44,002 bases of DNA from Bacteroides sp. 519 (GTDB lineage: Bacteria; Bacteroidota; Bacteroidia; Bacteroidales; Bacteroidaceae). Of this stretch, positions 9,144 to 17,818 are shown in pieces. The translations under genes were made by a program, and so were the position numbers. Within the stretch, counting starts at the first letter, position 1; every line of letters begins with the position of its first letter. Where the stretch lies: contig NZ_QVMJ01000018.1 of assembly GCF_010500955.1 (NCBI RefSeq), positions 58,953 to 102,954 of the forward strand. Direction: 5' to 3'. The notes beneath the pieces are model-generated. The model saw only the letters and a program-made list of their open reading frames with translations, ran no database searches and was not told where the DNA came from.

Positions 9144-9301
9144 ATGCCGCATGGATTCCCCTCCTTGGCTAAGGAGGGGTGCCCAACGGGCGGGGTGGTT
9201 GGTGTACATACAACACTGTTTTATACACTATGCTTGGTAGTCCAACCACCCCGGCCTAAAGGCCACCCCTCCTTAGCCAAGGAGGGGAATCCATGCGGCA
9301 T
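9144..9301. mobile_element. MITE-like nested palindrome, 158 bp
   Basis: The element begins ATGCCGCATGGATTCC and ends with the exact complement GGAATCCATGCGGCAT. The inverted arms match over about 38 bp. After an interruption they match again over GGGGTGGTTGG, for a total arm of about 60 nt. Each arm carries its own smaller hairpins (CCTCCTTGGCTAAGGAGG in both; CCCAACGGG on the left against GGCCTTTAGGCC on the right). The central loop is about 37 nt. It has no coding capacity, so mobilisation would need a transposase in trans. Target-site duplications are not clear. Confidence 0.75.
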
Positions 9302-9311
9302 CGCCTACTTA

Positions 9312-9352
9312 ACTCCTTTACCTCCTCTACCTCACTCTACCTCCCTTTCCAA
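9312..9352 (-). repeat. G/A-rich GAGGTARAG repeat overlapping the mazG stop codon
   Basis: On the minus strand this reads as copies of GAGGTAGAGTGAGGTAGAGG followed by AGGTAAAGGAG. The mazG stop TGA (9332-9334) and the codons for its last residues (REVE) are part of the repeat. The same 10-nt unit occurs at 24594-24790 and 26261-26330. Confidence 0.7.
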
Positions 9353-10126
9353 TCCCTTCGCCTCTTCCCATATCCTATCCATTTCTTCAAGGCTCATATC
9401 TTTTAAGCTTCGGCCTTGTTTAATGGTTTGTTGTTCAAGATAGTTAAATCGGCTGATAAACTTTTGGTTGGTACGTTCCAGTGCGTTATCTGGATTTATT
9501 TTATAAAGGCGTGCGGCATTAATCAAGCTAAAGAACAGGTCGCCGAATTCGGCTTCGGCTTTATCTTTGTCCATATTGGCAATTTCTACCTGCAACTCTT
9601 CGAACTCTTCTTTAACTTTTCCCCATACATCTTCTTTCTGTTCCCAGTCGAAACCCACATTACGGGCTTTATCCTGAATTCGATACGATTTAATTAACGA
9701 AGGTAAAGAAGCAGGTACACCACTCAACACGGTTTTATTACCATCTTTTTCTTTCAACTTTAATTGTTCCCAATTCTCGGATACCTGACTGGCTGTTTCG
9801 GCAGTTTCGTTTCCAAACACATGTGGGTGACGGAATATCAGCTTATCACAAAGACGATCGCATACATCTTTTATATCAAAGGCTTCTTTTTCATCGCCAA
9901 TTTTTGCATAGAAAGCTACATGCAACAGTACATCGCCCAGTTCCTTGCAAATCTCTTTATCGTCTTTTTTAAGGATAGCATCCGATAGCTCGTACACCTC
10001 TTCTATAGTGTTAGGCCGCAGACTTTCGTTGGTTTGTTTCTTGTCCCACGGACATTTTTCACGCAGTTCGTCTAATACATCCAGGAAGCGTGCAAAAGCT
10101 TCCATCTTTTCTTGTTTTGTATGCAT
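9332..10126 (-). CDS. mazG: nucleoside triphosphate pyrophosphohydrolase MazG
   Basis: The 264-residue protein is a tandem all-alpha NTP-PPase of the MazG type. It hydrolyses (d)NTPs to NMP and pyrophosphate and is thought to cleanse nucleotide pools. The opening CPWDKKQTNESLRPNTIEEVYEL is diagnostic. The metal-binding EExxE...ExxD pattern is visible at residues 42-46 and 62-65 (IEEVYEL, KELGD), with a second, divergent copy around 170-200 (EEFEELQ, AEAEFGDLFF). The length is usual for the family. The start at MHTKQEKM is kept, but Met8 is possible. It follows DUF3810 by 13 nt and is probably co-transcribed. The last codons lie inside a G/A-rich repeat, so the C-terminus REVE may be repeat-derived. 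Confidence 0.95.
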   Translation of the reverse strand: MHTKQEKMEAFARFLDVLDELREKCPWDKKQTNESLRPNTIEEVYELSDAILKKDDKEICKELGDVLLHVAFYAKIGDEKEAFDIKDVCDRLCDKLIFRHPHVFGNETAETASQVSENWEQLKLKEKDGNKTVLSGVPASLPSLIKSYRIQDKARNVGFDWEQKEDVWGKVKEEFEELQVEIANMDKDKAEAEFGDLFFSLINAARLYKINPDNALERTNQKFISRFNYLEQQTIKQGRSLKDMSLEEMDRIWEEAKGLEREVE

Positions 10127-10139
10127 TTTGAGTTTTGAG

Positions 10140-11180
10140 TTATGAGTAATACCAAGATACCATCAACCCTACTACTTCCGAATAATTCTTTCTTCCGCTT
10201 GGAATATTGTTCCCTTTCAGGTAGAGGTCGTAAATCCAATCTTGTACTTCTCCTATTGTTTTGCTATATTTATCTTGCCAGTATTTTCTGTTTGTTTTGG
10301 CCAGTTCCATTATTTCCGGTTTAATCTTTAAATAAACTTCCCGGAACTCATCTTCGGTAAGCAAAGCACTTGCATTGTTTAATACATAGTTCATGACCGA
10401 AAGGTAACCACAGAAGCGTATAGTGGGTTCGTCAGACCGTGAACAAATAAGGTATGCATAAAAGCTGGCCTCTGCCTCGTTTGTTATGCCCAAAAAGTGA
10501 GATAGCTCGTGTGCATAACTACTGGCGTATTGCGATACAGGAAGCTCGCGGTTTAAATTGAATTCGCAAAAGAAGGGGCCCATATAACCCAGTATAGCCA
10601 TTTTAGAAAATAAAGAAGAGAACAGCATTGTTTTTGCCCGTGGATTTCCTTGCAAAGTATGAATACCTGGATTTAAACCCTCCTTCTTATATTCATTATT
10701 TATAATCTGTCCGGTAATCTCTTTATCTATCTTAGAGATGGGCACATACGATTTATTTAAAGAAGTAACATACGCATCAAGAAACTCCCGGAAGTTTTCC
10801 TTATTATAGGCTACATATTCAATACCGGTACGTTGATAAAAATTAGGCTGTCCATAGTTGAGGCCCCAAGCCAGATAGAACCACACATATATCCAAAGCA
10901 GGTATTCAACTCCACCTAAGAGTCTCTTTTTAAACTTAATTTTATGAAAGCGGGCGTATATAAGTCCAACAAAAAGTCCGATAATTGCCAACAGAATAAA
11001 AAGGTCGCCTACCGAAAAAGGAAATAAACCGGAAAAGCCCGATAGTGTTTTTGCAATAGCCGGATACAAAGAGCGGGAATATACTTCGCCCCACGAAGGC
11101 GTTATTTTGGTTATTTGTATTACAAACAATAAGATGATTAAGATTGAGTATCGTATAATTAGAAAGTACTTTTTCTTCAT
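10140..11180 (-). CDS. DUF3810 membrane protein with HExxH motif
   Basis: The product is 346 residues with three hydrophobic segments near residues 8-24, 56-76 and 90-108, followed by a large domain. It contains HELSH at 224-228 followed by GITNEAEASF, with Glu235 or Glu237 as possible third ligand. This is a zinc-metalloprotease-like signature, and it matches the DUF3810 family of Bacteroidetes. Peptidase activity is inferred from the motif and the substrate is unknown. A TACTTTTG promoter element lies 19 nt upstream of the ATG. It shares a divergent spacer with valS and precedes mazG by 13 nt. Confidence 0.88.
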   Translation of the reverse strand: MKKKYFLIIRYSILIILLFVIQITKITPSWGEVYSRSLYPAIAKTLSGFSGLFPFSVGDLFILLAIIGLFVGLIYARFHKIKFKKRLLGGVEYLLWIYVWFYLAWGLNYGQPNFYQRTGIEYVAYNKENFREFLDAYVTSLNKSYVPISKIDKEITGQIINNEYKKEGLNPGIHTLQGNPRAKTMLFSSLFSKMAILGYMGPFFCEFNLNRELPVSQYASSYAHELSHFLGITNEAEASFYAYLICSRSDEPTIRFCGYLSVMNYVLNNASALLTEDEFREVYLKIKPEIMELAKTNRKYWQDKYSKTIGEVQDWIYDLYLKGNNIPSGRKNYSEVVGLMVSWYYS

Positions 11181-11198
11181 TTTTTTGTATTTTGACTA

Positions 11199-11206
11199 CA
11201 AAAGTA
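11199..11206 (-). promoter_or_regulatory. putative -7 element for DUF3810-mazG
   Basis: The minus-strand sequence TACTTTTG is a complete match to TAnnTTTG. It lies 18 nt before the ATG at 11180, so the leader would be very short (about 10 nt). The -33 box is weak. Confidence 0.5.
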
Positions 11207-11260
11207 AATAAATTAAGTAGATACTAATTGAAAAAATAAGTTAGGGTTTAATATATTTAT

Positions 11261-11268
11261 TAATTTTG
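11261..11268 (+). promoter_or_regulatory. putative -7 element for valS
   Basis: TAATTTTG matches the TAnnTTTG consensus 31 nt upstream of the valS ATG at 11300. The -33 region has no clean TTTG. There is no T-box-like leader: only about 25-30 nt separate the predicted start of transcription from the start codon. Confidence 0.5.
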
Positions 11269-11299
11269 TACCCTTAATCTCAAATTAAGTTATAGAATC

Positions 11300-13924
11300 A
11301 TGGAATTAGCAAGTAAGTACAGCCCCGCTGATGTAGAGAGCAAATGGTACCAATATTGGATGGAGCATAATTTGTTCAGTTCAAAACCCGATAGTCGTGA
11401 GCCATACACTATCGTCATTCCGCCCCCTAACGTCACCGGTGTGTTGCACATGGGACACATGCTTAACAACACCATTCAGGATATTCTGATACGCCGCGCC
11501 CGTATGGAAGGCAAAAATGCCTGCTGGGTACCGGGTACCGACCATGCTTCTATAGCAACCGAAGCCAAAGTTGTTAATAAACTGGCCGCTCAGGGAATCA
11601 AGAAAACCGACCTTACACGTGAAGAGTTCCTGAAACATGCCTGGGAATGGACACACGAGCATGGCGGAATTATCCTGAAACAACTTCGCCGGTTAGGTGC
11701 TTCGTGCGACTGGGATCGCACAGCCTTCACCATGGACGAAACACGAAGTGAAAGCGTATTAAAGGTGTTTGTTGATTTACACAATAAAGGACTGATTTAC
11801 CGCGGTGTACGTATGGTAAACTGGGATCCTCAGGCGCTTACCGCCGTTTCCGACGAAGAAGTTATTTATAAGGAAGAACACGGAAAGCTCTATTACCTTC
11901 GGTATATGATTGAAGGCGAAGATGGTTATGCAATTGTTGCAACCACCCGCCCCGAAACCATTATGGGCGATACAGCTATGTGTATTAACCCTAACGATCC
12001 AAAGAATGCACACCTGAAAGGAAAGAAAGTAATTGTTCCTTTGGTAAATCGGGTTATCCCTGTAATCGAAGACGATTATGTTGATGTAGAATTTGGTACA
12101 GGATGCTTAAAGGTTACTCCTGCACACGATGTTAACGACTATATGTTGGGCGAGAAATACAATCTGCCCATTATTGATATCTTCAACGATAACGGAACCA
12201 TCGCCGAAGAAGGAGAACTTTATGTTGGTATGGATCGCTTTGACGTTCGTAAACAGATTGTAAAAGATCTGGCAGCTGCCGGTTTGCTCGAAAAAGAAGA
12301 ATCGTACACCAACAAAGTAGGTTACTCCGAACGTACCAATGTGGTAATTGAGCCCAAACTATCTATGCAGTGGTTCCTGAAAATGGAACACCTTGCCGAA
12401 ATAGCTTTGAAGCCTGTAATGGATGATGAACTGAAGTTTTATCCTCCCAAATATAAAAACACATACCGCCACTGGATGGAGAACATCAGAGACTGGAACA
12501 TCAGTCGCCAACTATGGTGGGGACACCGTATACCAGCCTGGTATCTGCCCGAAGGAGGTTATGTAATTGCCATGAACGAACAGGAAGCGCTGGAGCTGGC
12601 TAAAGAAAAAACAGGAAATCCGGAATTAACACTGAACGATCTTCGTCAGGATGAAGACTGTTTGGATACCTGGTTCTCGTCTTGGCTGTGGCCTATTTCT
12701 TTGTTCAACGGAATTCTTGACCCGGGAAATGAAGAAATGAAGTATTACTATCCAACCAGCGACCTGGTAACCGGACCGGATATTATCTTCTTCTGGGTAG
12801 CCCGTATGATTATGGCCGGATACGAGTATGAAGGTGATATGCCTTTCCGCAATGTGTACTTCACAGGTATTGTACGCGATAAGCAAGGACGTAAAATGTC
12901 TAAATCGCTAGGTAACTCGCCCGACCCATTGGAACTGATTGATAAGTATGGTGCCGATGGTGTACGTATGGGAATGATGTTATCGGCTCCCGCCGGAAAT
13001 GATATTCTCTTCGACGAAGCACTTTGCGAACAGGGACGTAACTTTGCCACTAAAATATGGAATGCTTTCCGCCTGATTAAAGGATGGACTGTTGACAGCA
13101 ACATTGAAATTCCGGAAGCTGCAAAACTAGCAACACATTGGTTCGAGTCGGTACAAAACCGCACTGCTATTGAGGTTGCCGATTTGTTCAGCAAATATCG
13201 TATAAGCGATGCACTAATGGCTGTTTACAAATTGTTCTGGGATGATTTTTCTTCCTGGTACCTGGAAATGATTAAGCCTGCTTACGGACAACCAATAAAC
13301 CAAACCATATACGATGCCACTATTGGTTATCTGGAAAACCTGCTGACACTGTTGCATCCGTTCATGCCGTTTATTACCGAAGAGATTTGGCAACAAATGT
13401 ATCCAAGAGATAACGGAGAAAGCCTTATGGTTATCCCAATGAGCATGGATACGTATGTAGATAAATCGTTTGTAGAAACATTTGATATTGCAAAAGAGGT
13501 TATCAGTCATATACGTACTATCCGATTGCAAAAGAACATTGCACAGAAAGATACACTTGAACTACAGGTTATCGGCGAAAATCCAGCTGCCGAAGTTAAT
13601 GCTGTAATCATGAAGATGTGTAACCTATCTGCTATAACAGTAGTAAACACTAAACCCGAAGGTGCTTCTACCTTTATGATTGGCACCACCGAGTTTGCTG
13701 TACCACTGGGTAATATGATTGATGTTGAAGCCGAAATTGCCCGCATGGAAGCCGAACTGAAACACAAAGAAGGATTCCTAGCAGGAGTAATGAAGAAACT
13801 TAGCAACGAAAAGTTTGTGAATAATGCTCCCGCACAGGTGTTGGAACTGGAACGCAAGAAACAGGCTGATGCAGAAAGTATTATTAATTCACTGAAAGAA
13901 AGCATTGCTGCGTTGAAGAAATAA
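11300..13924 (+). CDS. valS: valyl-tRNA synthetase
   Basis: The 874-residue product is a class Ia aminoacyl-tRNA synthetase that charges tRNA-Val with valine in the cytoplasm. It shows PPPNVTGVLHMGH (HIGH-type motif at 50-53) and GRKMSKSLGN (KMSKS at 532-536). It also has the editing domain with TTRPETIMGDTA, the WFSSWLWP segment that helps identify ValRS, an anticodon-binding helical domain, and a C-terminal coiled coil (about 805-874, rich in Glu/Lys, with KLSNEKFVNNAPAQVLELERKK). Length and motif order are complete. It is divergent from DUF3810-mazG and converges on the exporter operon with only 5 nt between stop codons, so no dedicated terminator fits between them. Confidence 0.98.
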   Translation: MELASKYSPADVESKWYQYWMEHNLFSSKPDSREPYTIVIPPPNVTGVLHMGHMLNNTIQDILIRRARMEGKNACWVPGTDHASIATEAKVVNKLAAQGIKKTDLTREEFLKHAWEWTHEHGGIILKQLRRLGASCDWDRTAFTMDETRSESVLKVFVDLHNKGLIYRGVRMVNWDPQALTAVSDEEVIYKEEHGKLYYLRYMIEGEDGYAIVATTRPETIMGDTAMCINPNDPKNAHLKGKKVIVPLVNRVIPVIEDDYVDVEFGTGCLKVTPAHDVNDYMLGEKYNLPIIDIFNDNGTIAEEGELYVGMDRFDVRKQIVKDLAAAGLLEKEESYTNKVGYSERTNVVIEPKLSMQWFLKMEHLAEIALKPVMDDELKFYPPKYKNTYRHWMENIRDWNISRQLWWGHRIPAWYLPEGGYVIAMNEQEALELAKEKTGNPELTLNDLRQDEDCLDTWFSSWLWPISLFNGILDPGNEEMKYYYPTSDLVTGPDIIFFWVARMIMAGYEYEGDMPFRNVYFTGIVRDKQGRKMSKSLGNSPDPLELIDKYGADGVRMGMMLSAPAGNDILFDEALCEQGRNFATKIWNAFRLIKGWTVDSNIEIPEAAKLATHWFESVQNRTAIEVADLFSKYRISDALMAVYKLFWDDFSSWYLEMIKPAYGQPINQTIYDATIGYLENLLTLLHPFMPFITEEIWQQMYPRDNGESLMVIPMSMDTYVDKSFVETFDIAKEVISHIRTIRLQKNIAQKDTLELQVIGENPAAEVNAVIMKMCNLSAITVVNTKPEGASTFMIGTTEFAVPLGNMIDVEAEIARMEAELKHKEGFLAGVMKKLSNEKFVNNAPAQVLELERKKQADAESIINSLKESIAALKK

Positions 13925-13929
13925 GATTC

Positions 13930-15042
13930 CTAATTTTGTTTCCTATAACTCACAATTGCCCACACATTAAATACCACAGCAAATCCGCACAGTGCGAAGA
14001 GCTGTGGTAACAACTCCATCATGCCACTACCCTTGAGGTAAACAGAACGCATAACCTGTATGAAATAGCTCAGCGGATTTATTTTAGTAATCAGCTGAGC
14101 CCATTCGGGCATACTGTTTATAGGGGTAAACAAGCCGCTTAGCAATACCAGAATCAGGATGAAGAAGAACATAACAAACATGGCCTGTTGCATGGTATCC
14201 GAATAGTTAGAGATTACAAGTCCCAAACCGGAAACAACCAATATATAGATGCTGGCATACAGATACACAATTAACAAATTGCCAACCGGCAGAAGTCTGT
14301 AAACCAGTGCAGCCAATATAAAACAAACGGTAAGTACTACAAAACCAATCACCCAGTAGGGAATGAGTTTACCCAAAATGAATATTAATCTGTTTACCGG
14401 GGTTACGTTTATTTGCTCAATTGTACCGCTTTCTTTCTCTCCAACAATATTTAATGCAGGTAGAAATCCGCCAAGTAAAGTGAGAAGCATTACAACCAGT
14501 GCCGGAATCATAAATACTTTATAATCCATGTACACATTATACTTGTTGTGCGGAACTACATTTATGGCCGATGTTATCTTTCTGCCGGCATTAAGTCCGC
14601 ATTCTGATGTTATATCAGCCGAAAAATCATTCAGAATTGCTACCAGATAAGATGATCCTAAACCGGCCTTGGTGCCATTCACCGCATTGGCCGAAATCAT
14701 AACTTCGGTTATTCCGTTCTTAATAAGTTCTTTCTCAAACTCCGGACGGATTTCGAGTATGATATCGGCTTCGCCGGATTCAATGCTTTTCATTGCTTCA
14801 TCGTTTGAGCCGGAAACATCTTTAAGAATAAAGTAGCCGGAAGCTATCACCTTGTTTATTAACCGTTCGGAGTACGAACTATGGTCGTTATCAATAACTG
14901 ATAACTGAATATTCTTTATCTCCTGATTGGCAGCCCAAGGCATAATGAGCAATATCATTACCGGCATAAAAAGAATTACCCGAGGAATAAAAGGATTCCT
15001 GAATATCTGTTTAAACTCTTTCTCTAATAAAAACTTCAGCAT
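13930..15042 (-). CDS. ABC-2 type permease (YbhR-like), last gene of exporter operon
   Basis: The 370-residue inner-membrane permease has one N-terminal transmembrane helix (about 21-40), a periplasmic domain of about 130 residues, and five C-terminal helices. The ABC-2 hallmark EKESGTIEQINVTPV (about residues 203-217) marks the cytoplasmic coupling region. With the next permease it would form the heterodimeric membrane part of the exporter encoded by 13930-20659. It starts 2 nt after its partner's stop. Family knowledge points to drug, bile-salt or cation/organic-compound export; the substrate cannot be read from sequence. Confidence 0.92.
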   Translation of the reverse strand: MLKFLLEKEFKQIFRNPFIPRVILFMPVMILLIMPWAANQEIKNIQLSVIDNDHSSYSERLINKVIASGYFILKDVSGSNDEAMKSIESGEADIILEIRPEFEKELIKNGITEVMISANAVNGTKAGLGSSYLVAILNDFSADITSECGLNAGRKITSAINVVPHNKYNVYMDYKVFMIPALVVMLLTLLGGFLPALNIVGEKESGTIEQINVTPVNRLIFILGKLIPYWVIGFVVLTVCFILAALVYRLLPVGNLLIVYLYASIYILVVSGLGLVISNYSDTMQQAMFVMFFFILILVLLSGLFTPINSMPEWAQLITKINPLSYFIQVMRSVYLKGSGMMELLPQLFALCGFAVVFNVWAIVSYRKQN

Positions 15043-15044
15043 TC

Positions 15045-16157
15045 TTACTTCCTCATCTTAAATGTTCTAATACTCACTACCAATAAGAATAAAATCATGA
15101 TCAGCATAATGGTAAATTCTTTAATTACATATATGCCGTCTACTCCCTGAATCATCAATTTCTTTATTGCCTGAATGTACCACCGTGCAGGCATAACCGA
15201 AGCTATCCATTGCAAAAGGGGAGGCATGCTTTCAACCGGAAACATCATGCCCGACAGTAACATGGTGGGCAGCATTAGTCCCATACCGGATATCAGCATG
15301 GCAGCTACCTGCGTTTGTACCACATTTGATATTAACAACCCGAAGAGCAAAGCTACAAGAATAAATAAAAGTGATGCTGATATAATAAGCAACAAACTCC
15401 CGGAAATGGGAACCTTTAATACAAAAACGGATAACATCAGGATTGTAGAAAGATTTATTATTGAAAGCACAAAATAGGGTACTGCTTTCGATACAATGAT
15501 AAAGATTGGTTTTATGGGTGAAGCAAGAAGAATTTCCATGCTTCCCCTCTCCTTTTCTCTAACAATGGCAATAGATGTCATCATGGCACATATAAGCATC
15601 AGTATCATTCCCATAACACCGGGTACAAAGTTGTAAGCACCTTCCATCTGCGGGTTATAGAGCATTCTTATCTGTGGGTTGATTCTGAATGCTGCGGCCC
15701 GTTGTGTCGATGTTTCCTGTTGGTATTGTGTTAAAAGATTAGTAACATAGTTTGTTATTGTTGAAGCTTGATTGGGGTCGGTTGCATCTACAATCACCTG
15801 TACCGAAGCTTCGCCTGTGTGCAACATATTGGTATGAAAATCGCTGTCGAACACCAATACCATATTTACCTTACCTTCTTCCATAACTTTGTTAATCTCT
15901 TCGGGATTATTGAGGTACATAGCTAAGGTAAAATATTTGTTTGCCTCAAGTTTCTGTATGATTTGCCGGGTTGATACATCTTTAGATAAATCATAAACAG
16001 CAATCCGAATATTTGTTACCTCGGTGGTGATGGCAAAGCCAAATATGATGATCTGTGCAATGGGCATACCCAAGAGGATGAGCATGGTACGCACATCTCT
16101 GAATATATGGTAAAACTCTTTTTTTATAAATGCAATGAATTGTTTCATCTTATTCAA
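15045..16157 (-). CDS. ABC-2 type permease (YbhS-like)
   Basis: The second 370-residue permease has the same architecture: helix 1 at about 25-45, a periplasmic domain, then five helices with the motif EKERGSMEILLASPIKP (about 207-223), the ABC-2 signature typical of YbhS-type proteins. The start overlaps the upstream ATPase stop by 4 nt (ATGA), implying coupled translation. The equal length but clearly different sequences of the two permeases indicate an old duplication and an obligate heterodimer. Confidence 0.92.
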   Translation of the reverse strand: MNKMKQFIAFIKKEFYHIFRDVRTMLILLGMPIAQIIIFGFAITTEVTNIRIAVYDLSKDVSTRQIIQKLEANKYFTLAMYLNNPEEINKVMEEGKVNMVLVFDSDFHTNMLHTGEASVQVIVDATDPNQASTITNYVTNLLTQYQQETSTQRAAAFRINPQIRMLYNPQMEGAYNFVPGVMGMILMLICAMMTSIAIVREKERGSMEILLASPIKPIFIIVSKAVPYFVLSIINLSTILMLSVFVLKVPISGSLLLIISASLLFILVALLFGLLISNVVQTQVAAMLISGMGLMLPTMLLSGMMFPVESMPPLLQWIASVMPARWYIQAIKKLMIQGVDGIYVIKEFTIMLIMILFLLVVSIRTFKMRK

Positions 16158-16909
16158 CTTTCTCCTCTTGAAGCTTTTCTTGCAAACTTCCGGAACACCT
16201 CATCCATGGTTTGCGAGTTTGTTTGTTCTTTCAATTTCTTTGGCGAATCCAGTGCTTCAATCCTGCCATCAACCATAATAGAAACACGGTCACAGTATTC
16301 GGCCTCATCCATATAGTGGGTGGTTACAAAAACGGTGATACCATCGTTTACCGCTTCGTAAATCATCTCCCAGAACTGGCGACGGGTTACAGGATCGACC
16401 CCTCCGGTGGGTTCATCGAGGAATACAATTTTAGGAGTGTGGAAAACAGAGACTGAGAAAGCCAGCTTCTGTTTCCATCCCAAAGGAATATCCCGCACCA
16501 AAGAATTCTTTTCTTTCATAAATCCCAGATGTTCCAATATGCGATCGGTTTTAGTAGCTATCTCTTTCTCCTTCATGCCATATATTCCTCCAAAAAGGCG
16601 TATGTTCTCCCATACCTTAAGGTCTTCATAAAGAGAGAATTTCTGACTCATATAACCAATGTTTGCTTTTATTTTCTCCTGCTGCTTGTTAATATCAAAC
16701 CCCGCTACCGTACCACTACCGGAGGTAGGAAAACTCAATCCGCAAAGCATACGCATGGCAGTGGTTTTACCAGCTCCGTTGGCTCCCAGAAAGCCAAATA
16801 TCTCGCCTTTGTTTACTTCAAAGCTTATATGATCAACAGCAGTGAAGTTTCCGAATTTCTTAGTCAGCTCTTTTGCCTGTATTACAATATCACCTGTTTT
16901 CATTTTCAA
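16154..16909 (-). CDS. ABC transporter ATPase, second half of a split YbhF (degenerate signature)
   Basis: The 251-residue nucleotide-binding protein has Walker A GANGAGKTT (42-50), Walker B IVFLDEP (Asp165/Glu166), D-loop GGVDP and H-loop His198 in TTHYMDEA. The ABC signature LSGGQ is replaced by IPLGW (141-145), as in the second domain of YbhF-type ATPases. Paired with the other ATPase (16890-17798), which has LSGGM but lacks the H-loop histidine, it would give one normal and one degenerate ATP site. The first 20 nt overlap the upstream ATPase gene. Met3 is an alternative start. Confidence 0.93.
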   Translation of the reverse strand: MKMKTGDIVIQAKELTKKFGNFTAVDHISFEVNKGEIFGFLGANGAGKTTAMRMLCGLSFPTSGSGTVAGFDINKQQEKIKANIGYMSQKFSLYEDLKVWENIRLFGGIYGMKEKEIATKTDRILEHLGFMKEKNSLVRDIPLGWKQKLAFSVSVFHTPKIVFLDEPTGGVDPVTRRQFWEMIYEAVNDGITVFVTTHYMDEAEYCDRVSIMVDGRIEALDSPKKLKEQTNSQTMDEVFRKFARKASRGES

Positions 16910-17798
16910 CTATTTGCATGAAACAATCTTCAATTGTGGGCTTAATAGGTTTTATAACAATGTTTGTATGCCCCCTACCCCATAAATACGATTCAAGTTC
17001 TTTGGCGGTTAATACAGCATCTATGATAATATGATGATTCTCGCCAAACGTAAAGCAACTCTTTATGTGTTTGTTCTTACGCAAATCAAGGAGTAGCTGG
17101 TACATATTGTCGGCTTCTACCGCCCATAGTATATCGTTAAATTTGGCTTCTATATTGGCAGGTGTATCAATATCAAGGAATTTTCCGTTTAGTATAAATG
17201 CTATACGGTCGCAAAGAGATGCTTCGTCCATATAGGGGGTGGATACAAGTATGGATATATGCTGCCTTTTCAGGTTATTGAGCATTTCCCAGAATTCCTT
17301 TCTGGATACGGGGTCGACGCCTGTGGTGGGCTCATCAAGAAAGAGAACAACCGGTTTATGTATCAAGGCACAACACAGGGCGAGTTTTTGTTTCATACCT
17401 CCCGATAGGTTTCCCGCTCTACGCTTTTTGAAAGGTTCTATCTGTTTGTAAATATCTTCAATAAGATGGTAGTTCTCTTCTACAGTGGTATTGAATATGG
17501 TAGCAAAGAATTCAAGATTCTCTTCCACACTTAAATCCTGATACAAAGAGAATTTTCCGGGCATATAACCTATCTTCTGCCGTATGGCTTTATAATCTTT
17601 TACCACATCGTTTCCATCTACAATTGCTTTTCCGTTATCGGGCAACAACAAAGTGGTAAGGATACGGAACAAGGTTGTTTTACCCGCCCCATCAGGACCG
17701 ATTATACCAAATATTTCACCAGAACCGGCTTCGAAGCTGATATTATCTAATGCGGTGATGTCTTTGTATTTCTTGGTTATATTCCGGACTGAAACCAT
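16890..17798 (-). CDS. ABC transporter ATPase, first half of a split YbhF (H-loop Pro)
   Basis: The 302-residue product has Walker A GPDGAGKTT (34-42), signature LSGGM (131-135), Walker B VVLFLDEP (Asp155/Glu156) and D-loop TGVDP. Where the H-loop histidine is expected it reads STPYMDEA, with Pro188. About 90 extra C-terminal residues follow the ATPase core, including an alpha/beta segment and the closing PTIEDCFMQIVENENR. In E. coli the equivalent domains are fused in YbhF; here they are separate but overlapping genes. The start lies 20 nt after the HlyD-type gene. Confidence 0.93.
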   Translation of the reverse strand: MVSVRNITKKYKDITALDNISFEAGSGEIFGIIGPDGAGKTTLFRILTTLLLPDNGKAIVDGNDVVKDYKAIRQKIGYMPGKFSLYQDLSVEENLEFFATIFNTTVEENYHLIEDIYKQIEPFKKRRAGNLSGGMKQKLALCCALIHKPVVLFLDEPTTGVDPVSRKEFWEMLNNLKRQHISILVSTPYMDEASLCDRIAFILNGKFLDIDTPANIEAKFNDILWAVEADNMYQLLLDLRKNKHIKSCFTFGENHHIIIDAVLTAKELESYLWGRGHTNIVIKPIKPTIEDCFMQIVENENR

Positions 17799-17818
17799 TT
17801 TTAGTTGAAGATTGAAAA

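Noticed and set aside
9052..9443. plus-strand frames across the nested palindrome
   Set aside because: They run through palindromic repeat and antisense of mazG; composition is not coding-like.
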